Assembly: GCF_014489615.1 (NCBI RefSeq)
Contig: NZ_CP060825.1
Location: 2,025,501-2,089,500, forward strand
DNA from: Streptomyces genisteinicus
Lineage (GTDB): Bacteria; Actinomycetota; Actinomycetes; Streptomycetales; Streptomycetaceae
Direction of reading: 5' to 3'
DNA: 64,000 nucleotides
In this document: positions 41,283 through 50,013 of the stretch, piece by piece
Numbering within the stretch: the stretch's first letter is position 1
How the letters are laid out: each line of letters opens with the position of its first letter
The notes under the pieces: model-generated
Database searches by the model: none
What the model saw: the letters and a program-made list of their open reading frames with translations, nothing else
Told to the model about the DNA's origin: nothing
Made by a program: the position numbers and the translations under genes

Positions 41283-42596
41283 TCAGGTGGTGCGGACGGA
41301 TGCCCGGGACGCGGCGATGGTCTCCCGGTAGCGCTCGGCGGTGCCGATCGCCGCCTGCTTCCAGGTGAAGCGGGCGAGGACCCGGGCCCGGCCCGCGGCG
41401 CCGAGCCGGGCGCGCAGCTCCTCGTCGCCGAGGAGGCGGCGGAGGGCCGCGGCGAGGGCGTCGCAGTCGCCGGGCGGGACGGCGAGACAGGTCTCGCCGT
41501 CGGGGCCCGCGACCTCGGGGATCGCGCCGCCGGTGGTGGCGACGAGCGGCGTGCCGGTGGCCATGGCCTCGGCGGCCGGCAGCGAGAAGCCCTCGTACAG
41601 CGACGGCACGCAGGCGACCTCGGCGCTGCGCACCAGGTCGACGAGCTCGGCGTCGGTGATGCCCTTGACGAACCGGACGGCGTCGCCCAGCCCGTAGCGC
41701 TCGATCGCCTGCGCCACGGGGCCGTCCTCGGCGCGCTTGCCGACGACGACGAGATGGGCGTCCGGGCGCTCGGTGCGCAGCTTGGCCAGCGCCTCCACGA
41801 GGTGGACCAGTCCCTTGAGCGGCACGTCGGCGCTGGAGGTGGTGACGATCCGGCCGGGGACCTGGGCGACGGACGGATCCGGCGAGAAGAGGTCGGTGTC
41901 GGCGCCGATGTGGACGACGTGGATGCGGTCGTCGCGGACGCCGAGGTGCTCGGTGATCTCCTGGCGGGAGGAGCCGGAGACGGTGAGCACCGACGGCAGC
42001 CGGCGGGCGACGCGCTTCTGCATGCGGGTGAAGCCGTACCAGCGGCGCACGGAGGCGCGGCGCTTCCAGCCCTCGGCCGCGTCCAGGTCGAGCTGCCGGT
42101 CGACCGTGATCGGGTGGTGGATGGTGGTGACGAGGGGGGCGCCGACGTCGCCGAGGAGCCCGTAGCCCAGGGTCTGGTTGTCGTGGACGACGTCGAACTC
42201 GCCGCGGCGGGACCGCAGATGGCGCCGGGCCCGCAGGGAGAAGGTGAGGGGCTCGGGGAACCCGCCGGTCCACATGGTGGCGACCTCGACGGCGTCGATC
42301 CAGTCGCGGTACTCGTCCCGCTTCGGGGTGCGGAACGGGTCGGGGCTGCGGTAGAGGTCCAGGCTGGCCAGCTCGGTCAGCGGGACGCCGTCGTCGAGCA
42401 CCGGGTAGGGCTGGGCGCCGATGACCTCGACGCTGTGGCCGAGGCGGGCGAGTTCACGCGACAGATGGCGGGTGTAGACGCCCTGTCCGCCGCAGAACGG
42501 GTTCCCTTTGTAGGTCAGGAGCGCGATGCGCAGGGGGGCGTCGCCGTCGGCGGACGCGCCCGCGCGGGGCCCGATCTCTATGGCCTCTGCGGTCAC
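41283..42596 (-). CDS. GT4 family glycosyltransferase
   Basis: A 437-residue GT-B fold enzyme. The N-terminal donor-loop motif is GGQGVYTRHLSRELARLGH; the C-terminal domain has VVVGKRAEDG, the KGITDAELVDL step and EGFSLPAAEAMATGTP, with the retaining GT4 EX7E pattern (E in YEGFSLPAAEA). It should transfer a sugar from a nucleotide donor at the inner membrane face. The GTG at 42596 has AAGGGGG upstream. It is the first gene of the operon and starts 54 nt from the KstR-type operator. Confidence 0.93.
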   Translation of the reverse strand: MTAEAIEIGPRAGASADGDAPLRIALLTYKGNPFCGGQGVYTRHLSRELARLGHSVEVIGAQPYPVLDDGVPLTELASLDLYRSPDPFRTPKRDEYRDWIDAVEVATMWTGGFPEPLTFSLRARRHLRSRRGEFDVVHDNQTLGYGLLGDVGAPLVTTIHHPITVDRQLDLDAAEGWKRRASVRRWYGFTRMQKRVARRLPSVLTVSGSSRQEITEHLGVRDDRIHVVHIGADTDLFSPDPSVAQVPGRIVTTSSADVPLKGLVHLVEALAKLRTERPDAHLVVVGKRAEDGPVAQAIERYGLGDAVRFVKGITDAELVDLVRSAEVACVPSLYEGFSLPAAEAMATGTPLVATTGGAIPEVAGPDGETCLAVPPGDCDALAAALRRLLGDEELRARLGAAGRARVLARFTWKQAAIGTAERYRETIAASRASVRTT

Positions 42597-42649
42597 CCAC
42601 GGCCCCCTTCTCACTGCGTTCCGCCGGAGCGTAGTCGGTCGCGCTAATG

Positions 42650-42663
42650 TAGAACAAGTTTCA
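42650..42663. promoter_or_regulatory. KstR-type operator
   Basis: The 14 bases TAGAACAAGTTTCA match the KstR consensus TnnAACnnGTTnnA at every fixed position. The site lies between the GT4 gene and a divergent KstR-like regulator gene. The consensus is established for mycobacterial and rhodococcal KstR; binding here is inferred. Confidence 0.75.
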
Positions 42664-42665
42664 GA

Positions 42666-42703
42666 CTTGATCGTTCAAGAGCTTCGAATCTACCGGCAGG
42701 TAG
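42666..42703. promoter_or_regulatory. Additional palindromes next to the KstR-type site
   Basis: CTTGA-TCGT-TCAAG (42666-42679) and CTACC-GGCA-GGTAG (42690-42703) are perfect 14-bp inverted repeats in the same divergent control region. They could be secondary binding sites or promoter-associated structures. Confidence 0.35.
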
Positions 42704-42825
42704 CGCAACTGTGACCGGCGGATCAGGTGATTCACGCCACGACGGACGCGCCGCGTGGGGCACCATGCCGGGCGAGCTCGACGCTGCGCCGCGCACGCGT
42801 CACCGCATCACCAGGGACGGAACAG

Positions 42826-43458
42826 ATGACAGCGGAAGCCAGCGGGGCCGCGCCCGGAGCCATGCCCCTCACCGGCGGTGCACCGGCCCTCACCGAACGC
42901 CAGGAGGCGCGGCGGCGCCGCATCCTGCAGGCCACCACGCACCTGGCCTGCAGGGGCGGCTTCGACGCGGTCCAGATGAGGGAGGTGGCCGAGGCGGCCG
43001 AGGTCGCCCTCGGCACCCTCTACCGCTACTTCCCCTCCAAGATCCACCTGCTGGTCGCCACGATGCAGGACCAGCTCGCGCATCTGCACACCACGCTCCG
43101 CAGGCGCCCGCCGGCCGGCGACTCGGCGGCGCAGCGGGTGGCGGAGACCCTGATGCGGGCCTTCCGGGCCCTCCAGCGCGAACCCCACCTCGCGGACGCG
43201 ATGGCGCGTGCGCTGACCTTCGCGGACCGGAGCGTGAGCGCCGAGGTCGACGCGGTGTCCCGGCAGACGGCGGCGATCATCCTGGACGCCACCGGCCTCA
43301 CCGACCCGACGCCCGACCAGCTCTCGGCGATCCGGGTGATCGAGCACACCTGGCACGCCACGCTGATCGCCTGGCTCTCGGGGCGCGCGTCGATCGCCCA
43401 GGTCCGGGCCGACCTCGACACCGTCTGCCGCCTCATCGACCTGCCCCCGGCGGCGTGA
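42826..43458 (+). CDS. kstR: TetR family regulator, KstR-like
   Basis: A 210-residue TetR protein. Residues 25-75 hold the HTH: RILQATTHLACRGGFDAVQM, then VALGTLYRYFPSKIHLLV. The C-terminal half (QREPHLADAMARALTFADRS, HTWHATLIAWLSGRASIAQV) resembles KstR, the repressor of sterol catabolism in mycobacteria that responds to steroid CoA thioesters. The ATG at 42826 has GGGACGGA upstream. A perfect KstR-type operator lies in the divergent region, which strengthens the assignment and suggests autoregulation plus control of the GT4 operon. The ligand in this organism is unknown. Confidence 0.85.
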   Translation: MTAEASGAAPGAMPLTGGAPALTERQEARRRRILQATTHLACRGGFDAVQMREVAEAAEVALGTLYRYFPSKIHLLVATMQDQLAHLHTTLRRRPPAGDSAAQRVAETLMRAFRALQREPHLADAMARALTFADRSVSAEVDAVSRQTAAIILDATGLTDPTPDQLSAIRVIEHTWHATLIAWLSGRASIAQVRADLDTVCRLIDLPPAA

Positions 43459-43537
43459 GGCCCGTCGGCGGTCGGCCCGGCGGCGTGAGGCCCGTCGGCG
43501 GTCGGCCCGTCGGCGTGAGGCCCGTCGGCGGTCGGCC
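43448..43537 (+). repeat. Three tandem 30-bp repeats
   Basis: Three units starting CGGCGGCGTGAGGCCCGTCG occupy 43448-43477, 43478-43507 and 43508-43537; only one base differs in the third. The first unit contains the stop codon of the kstR-like gene. Confidence 0.85.
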
Positions 43538-43654
43538 GCGGGGTACGGGGGCGGCCGGTCAAGCACCCGGCGGCGGGAAGCGGCCGGTACGGGCCGCGGC
43601 GGCGACGCCCGCGGCGGTGTGATCCGCGCCCCGTCCCGGCGCGGTGACCGGCCG

Positions 43655-43770
43655 GTACAGTGTGCGGGTCGTCCTCATTGCCCGTTCGGGGGGAAGCCGG
43701 TGCGAATCCGGCACTGACCCGCAGCCGTGAGCCCGCGGTGCGCACCGCGGGCGAGTCGGAATGCCCCGTA
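43655..43770 (+). promoter_or_regulatory. Cobalamin riboswitch (B12 element) with preceding -10
   Basis: The B12-box core is obvious: GGGGAAGCCGGTGCGAATCC, then GGCACTGACCCGCAGCCGTG, and downstream GAGTCGGAATGCC closing the aptamer after a GC-rich variable stem (GCCCGCGG/CCGCGGGC). TACAGT at 43655-43660 is a -10 box placing the start near 43667. This element shuts off the downstream five-gene operon when cobalamin, probably adenosylcobalamin, binds. Confidence 0.93.
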
Positions 43771-43790
43771 CGCGGTCGTGACCGGCTCGT

Positions 43791-43813
43791 GCCGCCGGCG
43801 CCCTGCCGGCGGC
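43791..43813 (+). promoter_or_regulatory. Possible expression-platform hairpin of the riboswitch
   Basis: GCCGCCGGC (43791-43799) and GCCGGCGGC (43805-43813) form a 9-bp stem with a 5-nt loop between the aptamer and the start codon. No T tract follows, so control may be at translation or by a Rho-type mechanism. Confidence 0.4.
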
Positions 43814-43909
43814 CGGCACCGTCGAGGCATACGGAGCCGGAGCCCGGTGCCCTCGTGCGCCCGAGCCCGCCTCCCGCCGGAACCATCCGCAGGAGAGGCA
43901 CCGCCCGCC

Positions 43910-45163
43910 ATGACCACCGTCCGCCGCGGCTCCGCCGCGTTCGCCGTCGCCGCCGTGCTGGCGGCGGCCACCGCCCCGGCGGCCCTCGCCGCGCCGTCCC
44001 CGTCGCCCTCGCCGTCCGCCGCGCTGCCGTCCGGCCTGTACGGCACGGGCGACCCGACGTACGACGGCGTGTGGCGGCAGTCGCTCGCGCTGCTCGCCCA
44101 GGACACGGTCGGCGTGGTCCCCGCGGCGAAGGCGGTCGACCTGCTGGCCGGCCAGCAGTGCGACGGCGGCGGATTCCCCTCGTACCGGGCCGACACGTCG
44201 CAGCCCTGTGACGCGAAGCTGCCGCTGGACACCAACGCGAGCGCCGCCGCCGTGCAGGCGCTCGCCGCGCTGGGCGGCCGGGACGCGGCCGTCACGAAGA
44301 CCACCGACTGGCTGAAGTCGGTGCAGAACAAGGACGGCGGCTGGGGCTACAACCCGGGCGGCGCCAGCGACGCCAACTCCACCTCCGTCGTGGTCGGCGC
44401 GTTCCGCGCGGCCGGCCAGGACCCGGCGAAGGTCACCTCGGACGGCGGCAGGAGCCCGCTCGACGCGCTGCTGACGTTCGCGCAGCCCTGCGACGCGAAG
44501 GAGGCCGGCGCCTTCGTCTACCAGCCGAAGACCCCGGGCATCGTCGCCGACTCGACCGCCGCCGCCGTGCTCGCCGCGAGCGGCCAGGGCCTGGCCGCGA
44601 CCGCCGCTCCCGAGTCCCCCGGGGCGGCCACCGCCTGCGCCGGCGGCAAGGACCTCGCCACCGCCGCGCACAACGGCGCCCTCTACCTGTCGGGCGCCCT
44701 CGCGGAGTCCGGCCACCTCGACACGGCGCCGATGCCCGGCGCCGACGACTCCTCCCCCAAGCCGGACTTCGGCAACACCGCCGACGCGGTCGTCGCGCTC
44801 TCCGCGCAGGGGATGGCCGAGCAGGCAGGCAAGTCCCTGACCTGGCTCCAGCAGAACGCCGCCGACTGGGCGAAGGAGACCGGCCCCGCCGCGTACGCCC
44901 AGCTCGTCCTGGCCGCGCACGCGACCGGCGCGGACCCGAAGGCGTTCGGCTCCACCGACCTCGTCGCGGGCCTCAACGCGACCGGCCCCGCGCCCGAGTC
45001 GGCGAAGGACGCCTCCCCCAGCCCCTCGTCGGACAAGGGGGACAAGGACGACACGAAGGACGACGGCTCGCCGCTCAACACCTGGTGGATCGTCGGCGTC
45101 TTCTTCGTCGCCGCCGTCGGCATCGGGTTCCTGTTCAGCGGACGCCGGAAGAACCAGCTCTGA
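43910..45163 (+). CDS. Exported, membrane-anchored toroid-repeat protein, possible B12-binding surface component
   Basis: A 417-residue protein with a signal peptide (residues 1-28, ending ALAAP), helical repeats of the prenyltransferase/intrinsic-factor alpha-alpha type (QQCDGGGFPSYR and VQNKDGGWGYNP followed by helix pairs), a Ser/Pro/Asp-rich stalk, and a C-terminal membrane helix (WWIVGVFFVAAVGIGFLF) with a basic end. It is the first gene behind a cobalamin riboswitch and is co-translated with ECF transporter genes. Animal intrinsic factor uses the same toroid fold to bind B12, so a surface capture role is a reasonable inference; direct homology is not proven. Confidence 0.85.
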   Translation: MTTVRRGSAAFAVAAVLAAATAPAALAAPSPSPSPSAALPSGLYGTGDPTYDGVWRQSLALLAQDTVGVVPAAKAVDLLAGQQCDGGGFPSYRADTSQPCDAKLPLDTNASAAAVQALAALGGRDAAVTKTTDWLKSVQNKDGGWGYNPGGASDANSTSVVVGAFRAAGQDPAKVTSDGGRSPLDALLTFAQPCDAKEAGAFVYQPKTPGIVADSTAAAVLAASGQGLAATAAPESPGAATACAGGKDLATAAHNGALYLSGALAESGHLDTAPMPGADDSSPKPDFGNTADAVVALSAQGMAEQAGKSLTWLQQNAADWAKETGPAAYAQLVLAAHATGADPKAFGSTDLVAGLNATGPAPESAKDASPSPSSDKGDKDDTKDDGSPLNTWWIVGVFFVAAVGIGFLFSGRRKNQL

Positions 45164-45822
45164 TGCGTCGCCGGATCCTCGCCGTCCTCGGGCTCGGAGC
45201 ACTGCTCGCGGTGCTCGCGGCCGCGCCCGCGCAGGCGGCCGGCTACCGCTACTGGTCGTTCTGGCAGAGCAGCGGCACGACCTGGACGTACGCGACGGAG
45301 GGCCCGGCCACCGCGCGCCCCGCCGACGGCTCGGTGAACGGCTTCCGCTTCTCCGTCAGCGAGGACAGCGGCGACTCGGCCCAGCCGCGCACCGCCCCCG
45401 ACTTCGCGGCGGTGTGCGCGGACACGCCCGCGAAGGAGGGCTCCAAGCGGGTGGCGGTCGTCGTCGACTTCGGCACCCCCGAGGACGCCGTGCCCGGCGA
45501 GACGCCTCCCGCCGCCCGCACCGCCTGCGCCGTGCTCGCCCCGGAGGCGACCTCCGCCGAGGCGCTGGCCCAGGTCGCGAAGCCGCTGCGCTACAACGGC
45601 GACGCCCTGCTGTGCGCCATCTCCGGCTACCCGAAGGCGGGGTGCGGCGAGAAGGTGTCCGGGGCCGACCCGTCGGCCGACCCGGCCGCGCCGGACACGG
45701 CGGCCGGTGAGCCGTCGGACGGCCAGGGCTCCGGCCCCTCCGTCGGCGTGTACGCGGGCATCGCCGCCGTCCTCGCCCTCGGCGCGGCGGCCCTGTGGCA
45801 GTCCCGCCGCCGCCGCGGATGA
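45163..45822 (+). CDS. Second exported membrane-anchored protein of the B12 operon (SCO2322-like)
   Basis: A 219-residue protein with a signal peptide (residues 1-24), an extracytoplasmic domain of about 140 residues starting AGYRYWSFWQ and containing four cysteines that could pair, a Pro/Asp/Gly-rich stalk and a C-terminal membrane helix (VYAGIAAVLALGAAALW). I recall the family as SCO2322-like. The ATG at 45163 shares one base with the preceding stop (TGATG) and its own stop overlaps the EcfT start, so it is made with the transporter and is probably part of cobalamin capture or delivery. Confidence 0.85.
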   Translation: MRRRILAVLGLGALLAVLAAAPAQAAGYRYWSFWQSSGTTWTYATEGPATARPADGSVNGFRFSVSEDSGDSAQPRTAPDFAAVCADTPAKEGSKRVAVVVDFGTPEDAVPGETPPAARTACAVLAPEATSAEALAQVAKPLRYNGDALLCAISGYPKAGCGEKVSGADPSADPAAPDTAAGEPSDGQGSGPSVGVYAGIAAVLALGAAALWQSRRRRG

Positions 45823-47171
45823 CCGCGCCGGACGGCGGGCCGGCGGGCCGGAACCCGGACGGCGCCCCGGCGGGGGGCGGCGCGGCCGGGGGCGGTGCGT
45901 CGGGCGCCCGTGCCGAACGGCTCGTGGGCGCCCGGACGCGGACGTCCGGGCCCGGGGAGACCCCCCGCACGGGCGCCCGCTCCCCCGAGGGCCGTCCCGC
46001 ACGGGACCGGGCGCCCGGGCCGCCGCGGTCCCTGCGGGCGCCCGTGGCGACGCGGAGCAACGCGCTGCACGCCGGGGCCTGGTGGCTGTGGGCCGCCGGG
46101 CTGGCGGTGGCCGCCTCGCGCACCACCAACCCCCTGCTGCTCGGGCTGCTCGTCGGCGTCGCGGGGTACGTGGTGGCGGCCCGGCGGACGGACGCGCCCT
46201 GGGCCCGCTCGTACGGAGCGTTCGTGAAGCTCGGGCTGTTCGTGATCGCGGTCCGGGTCGTGTTCTCCGTCGCCCTCGGCTCGCCGATCCCCGGCACCCA
46301 TCTGCTGTTCACGCTGCCCGAGGTGCCGATGCCCGACTGGGCGGACGGCATCCGCCTCGGCGGCCGGGTCACCGGCGAGCAGCTGCTGTTCGCCCTGTAC
46401 GACGGGGCGAAACTGGCGACCCTGCTGATCTGCGTCGGCGCGGCGAACGCGCTCGCCAACCCGGCCCGGCTCCTCAAGTCGCTGCCCGGCGCGCTGTACG
46501 AGGCCGGTGTCGCGGTCGTCGTCGCGATGACCTTCGCGCCGAACCTGGTCGCCGACGTGCTCCGGCTGCGGACCGCCCGCAGACTGCGGGGACGCTCCAC
46601 GGGGGGCCTGGCGGCGGTCGCCCGGATCGCGCTGCCCGTGCTGGAGGGGGCGCTGGAGCGGTCCGTCGCCGTCGCCGCGTCGATGGACGCCCGCGGCTAC
46701 GGGCGCACCGCACAGGTACCGCCCGCCGTGCGCAGGACGACGGCCGTGCTGACCCTCGGCGGGCTGCTCGGCGTCTGCGCCGGGTCCTACGGGCTGCTGG
46801 CGGCCGAGGGCGCGGGGTACGCCGTTCCGCTGATGGCGGCCGGACTCGCGGCCGCCGCGGGCGGGCTGTGGCTGGGCGGCCGGCGCACGGTGCGCACCCG
46901 GTACCGGCCCGACCGCTGGGGCGTGCGGGCCTGGCTGGTGGCCGGATCGGGAGCGGCCGTGGCGCTGCTGATGATCCGGGCCGCCGCGCTGGACCCGGCG
47001 GCCCTGCATCCCGGCGTGGTGCCGCCGACCGTGCCCCAACTGCCGCTCTGGCCTGCGCTGTCGGTGCTGATCGGGCTGCTGCCCGCGTTCGTCGCCCCGC
47101 TGCCGCCCGCGCCCGCGGGCCGCGCCCCGTACTCCCCCGCCCCCGCAGGACCCGAGGAGCCGAGAAAGTGA
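45819..47171 (+). CDS. ECF transporter transmembrane protein (EcfT/CbiQ family)
   Basis: A 450-residue protein. After about 85 Pro/Gly/Arg-rich residues come six or so membrane segments with the EcfT coupling helices: ARLLKSLPGALYEAG and ASMDARGYGRT, the latter the family's A-R-G motif that contacts the ATPases. The last 30 residues are Pro/Ala-rich. Its start overlaps the preceding stop (ATGA) and its stop overlaps the ATPase start (GTGA). It joins the S component to the ATPases in a group I ECF vitamin transporter. Confidence 0.92.
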   Translation: MTAPDGGPAGRNPDGAPAGGGAAGGGASGARAERLVGARTRTSGPGETPRTGARSPEGRPARDRAPGPPRSLRAPVATRSNALHAGAWWLWAAGLAVAASRTTNPLLLGLLVGVAGYVVAARRTDAPWARSYGAFVKLGLFVIAVRVVFSVALGSPIPGTHLLFTLPEVPMPDWADGIRLGGRVTGEQLLFALYDGAKLATLLICVGAANALANPARLLKSLPGALYEAGVAVVVAMTFAPNLVADVLRLRTARRLRGRSTGGLAAVARIALPVLEGALERSVAVAASMDARGYGRTAQVPPAVRRTTAVLTLGGLLGVCAGSYGLLAAEGAGYAVPLMAAGLAAAAGGLWLGGRRTVRTRYRPDRWGVRAWLVAGSGAAVALLMIRAAALDPAALHPGVVPPTVPQLPLWPALSVLIGLLPAFVAPLPPAPAGRAPYSPAPAGPEEPRK

Positions 47172-49129
47172 TCCGCTTCGACGACGTGACGGTGACGTAC
47201 GCCGACGCCGGCGCGCCCACCCTGGAGCGGCTCGACCTGACCGTTCCGGAGGGCGAACTGGTCCTGCTCGTCGGCCCGTCGGGGGTGGGCAAGTCGACGC
47301 TGCTGGGCGCCGTGTCGGGCCTCGTGCCGCACTTCACGGGCGGCACGCTGCGGGGCCGGGTGACGGTCTGCGGGCGGGACACCCGCACCCACAAGCCGCG
47401 CGAACTCGCGGACGTCGTGGGCACCGTGGGCCAGGACCCGCTCGCGCACTTCGTGACGGACACCGTGGAGGACGAACTCGCCTACGGGATGGAGTCCCTC
47501 GGCCTGGCCCCCGGGGTGATGCGCCGGCGCGTGGAGGAGACCCTCGATCTGCTGGGCCTCGCCGAGCTGCGCGACCGTCCGATCGCCACGCTGTCGGGCG
47601 GCCAGCAGCAGCGGGTGGCGATCGGCTCGGTGCTGACCACGCACCCGAAGGTGCTGGTGCTCGACGAGCCGACCTCCGCGCTGGACCCGGGGGCGGCCGA
47701 GGACGTGCTCTCGGTCCTCCAGCGCCTGGTGCACGATCTCGGCACCACGGTGCTGATGGCGGAGCACCGGCTGGAGCGGGTGGTCCAGTACGCGGACCGG
47801 GTGATCCTGCTCCCCGGCCCCGGCGAGGCCCCGGTCACCGGCACGCCCGCCGAGGTGATGGCCGTCTCCCCGGTCCGTCCGCCGGTCGTCTCGCTGGGCC
47901 GTCTCGCGGGCTGGTCGCCGCTGCCCCTCTCGGTGCGCGACGCCCGCCGGCTCGCGCCCGCGCTGCGGGACCGGCTCGCCGGACGCGAACCCGGCCCGCA
48001 CGCCGGTCCACCGCCACAGGCCGTGGGCCCGGCCGCGGCGGACGCACCGGCCGGCCCGGACTCCCGCGCGACCGACGCACCGAACGCACCGGACTCGCCC
48101 GCGGACCAGGGCTCCCCCGCCGCCGACACACCGCCTGCCGACCAGGGCTCGACCCCCGCCGTCGCACCGGACGCCCAAGGCTCCCCCGCCGCCGTAGCAC
48201 CGGACGCCGGCCGGGACGCCGTGCGCGCGCCGGCCGCGCCCGTTGCCGGGGCGGCATCCGGGACACCGCCGCGGGGCGCCGCCCTGCGGCGGGCCTTCGC
48301 CCGGCTCGGCCGGCGCGGCGCTCGGGGCGGGCCCTCGGCCGCTCCTCCGGCGAGCGGCCCGGAGGCGATCGCCCGGGTCCGGGCGCTGGGTGTGCGGCGG
48401 GCGCGGATCGAGGCGCTGCGGCAAGTCGGCCTGGACGTCGCCGCGGGCGAGACCGTCGCCCTGATGGGCCGCAACGGCGCGGGGAAGTCCACCCTGCTCG
48501 CCGCGCTCGTCGGCATGGTCGCCCCTACCTCCGGAACGGTCGAGGTCGGGGGGCACGTGCCCCACCGCACGCCGCCGCGGCAGCTGATCGAGCACGTCGG
48601 CCTCGTGCCGCAGGAGCCGAGGGACCTGCTCTGCGCGGACACCGTCGCCGCCGAGTGCGCGGCCGCCGACCAGGACGCCGGCGCCGGGCCCGGCACCTGC
48701 GAAGCCCTGGTGGCCGCCCTGCTGCCGGGGGTTGCCGGCAGCACGCATCCGCGCGATCTGTCGGAGGGGCAGCGTCTCGCCCTGGCGCTGGCGATCGTGC
48801 TCACGGCCCGCCCGCCGCTGATCCTGCTCGACGAGCCGACCCGGGGGCTGGACTACGCGGCCAAGGCCCGGCTGGTGGAGGTGCTGCGGGGCCTGGCCGC
48901 CCGCGGCCACTCCATCGTGCTGGCCACCCACGACGTGGAGCTGGCCGCCGAACTCGCCCACCGGGTGGTGATCCTCGCCGACGGGGAGATCGTGGCGGAC
49001 GGGCCCACCGCGGAGGTGGTGGTCTCGTCCCCCGCGTTCGCCCCGCAGGTCGCCAAGGTCCTCGCGCCGCAGCACTGGCTCACGGTCCCGCAGGTGGCCG
49101 CCGCGCTGGGTGAACGGGGGACGGTGTGA
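47168..49129 (+). CDS. ECF transporter ATPase, two ABC domains fused
   Basis: A 653-residue protein joining two ABC ATPases. Domain 1: Walker A GPSGVGKS (36-43), signature LSGGQQQR (142-149), Walker B LDEPTSALD (165-173). A 130-residue Ala/Pro/Gln linker with repeats such as DQGSPAA separates it from domain 2: Walker A GRNGAGKS (434-441), signature LSEGQR (531-536), Walker B LLDEPTRGLD (553-562). The fusion replaces separate EcfA and EcfA' subunits. GTGA overlaps couple it to EcfT before and the S component after. Confidence 0.95.
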   Translation: MIRFDDVTVTYADAGAPTLERLDLTVPEGELVLLVGPSGVGKSTLLGAVSGLVPHFTGGTLRGRVTVCGRDTRTHKPRELADVVGTVGQDPLAHFVTDTVEDELAYGMESLGLAPGVMRRRVEETLDLLGLAELRDRPIATLSGGQQQRVAIGSVLTTHPKVLVLDEPTSALDPGAAEDVLSVLQRLVHDLGTTVLMAEHRLERVVQYADRVILLPGPGEAPVTGTPAEVMAVSPVRPPVVSLGRLAGWSPLPLSVRDARRLAPALRDRLAGREPGPHAGPPPQAVGPAAADAPAGPDSRATDAPNAPDSPADQGSPAADTPPADQGSTPAVAPDAQGSPAAVAPDAGRDAVRAPAAPVAGAASGTPPRGAALRRAFARLGRRGARGGPSAAPPASGPEAIARVRALGVRRARIEALRQVGLDVAAGETVALMGRNGAGKSTLLAALVGMVAPTSGTVEVGGHVPHRTPPRQLIEHVGLVPQEPRDLLCADTVAAECAAADQDAGAGPGTCEALVAALLPGVAGSTHPRDLSEGQRLALALAIVLTARPPLILLDEPTRGLDYAAKARLVEVLRGLAARGHSIVLATHDVELAAELAHRVVILADGEIVADGPTAEVVVSSPAFAPQVAKVLAPQHWLTVPQVAAALGERGTV

Positions 49130-50013
49130 GCCGCGTCGCGGGCGGGCGGCGCTCGTCCGTGGCCCGGCCCGTGCGGCTCGGGCCCCGTTCGGTGGCCGCG
49201 CTCTGCCTGGTGAGCGCCATCGGCGTGGTCTTCTTCGGCTGGCCGCTGCTCGCCGGGCGGGAGTCGGGGCTGGCGGCGCACGCCGGGGACGCTCCGTGGC
49301 TGTTCGGCGCGCTGCTCCCGCTGCTGGTCGCCGTGGTCGTCGCCACGGTCGCGGACTCCGGGATGGACGCCAAGGCGGTGGCGATGCTCGGCGTGCTCGC
49401 GGCGGTCGGGGCCGCGCTGCGGCCGCTCGGCGCGGGAACGGCCGGGCTGGAGCCGATGTTCTTCCTGATGGTGCTGAGCGGACGGGTGCTGGGACCGGGA
49501 TTCGGCTTCGTGCTCGGCTCGGTCACGATGTTCGCCTCGGCCCTGCTGACCGGGGGCGTCGGCCCGTGGATGCCGTTCCAGATGCTGTCGATGGGCTGGT
49601 TCACCATGGGAGCGGGCCTGCTGCCCGGTGCGGAGCGGCTGAGGGGGCGCGCGGAGCTGGCGATGCTCGCGCTGTACGGGGCGTTCGCGGCGTTCGCCTA
49701 CGGCACGGTCATGAACCTCTACGGCTGGACGATCATCACCGGCATGGCGTCCGGCATCTCGTACCAGCCCGGCGACCCGGTGCACGAGAACCTGGTGCGG
49801 TTCCTCGCCTACGTGACGGCGACCTCGCTCGGCTGGGACCTGGGGCGGGCGGTCCTCACGGTGGTGCTGACGCTCACCCTCGGCGGGACCCTGCTGAGGG
49901 CGCTGCGCCGGGCCACCCGGCGGGCCGCGTTCGAGGCCCCGGTCGCGTTCGAGGAGCCTGCCGCGTGCGAGGAACCGGCCGCCGGGAAGGCGGAGCGGGC
50001 TCCCCGCGGGTGA
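49126..50013 (+). CDS. ECF transporter S component, probably for cobalamin
   Basis: A 295-residue membrane protein with about six to seven hydrophobic segments and the stretch LEPMFFLMVLSGRVLGPGFG, like S components of ECF transporters; the riboswitch and operon make cobalamin or a precursor the likely substrate (a CblT-type component). The C terminus has an Ala/Glu/Pro repeat (FEAPVAFEEPAACEEPAAG). The GTG at 49126 lies inside the ATPase stop. It is the last gene of the operon. Confidence 0.85.
   Translation: MSRVAGGRRSSVARPVRLGPRSVAALCLVSAIGVVFFGWPLLAGRESGLAAHAGDAPWLFGALLPLLVAVVVATVADSGMDAKAVAMLGVLAAVGAALRPLGAGTAGLEPMFFLMVLSGRVLGPGFGFVLGSVTMFASALLTGGVGPWMPFQMLSMGWFTMGAGLLPGAERLRGRAELAMLALYGAFAAFAYGTVMNLYGWTIITGMASGISYQPGDPVHENLVRFLAYVTATSLGWDLGRAVLTVVLTLTLGGTLLRALRRATRRAAFEAPVAFEEPAACEEPAAGKAERAPRG

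Noticed and set aside
43448..43537. Tandem 30-bp repeats as a CRISPR remnant
   Set aside because: The units abut without spacers, and the first overlaps a coding end; no cas genes are present.
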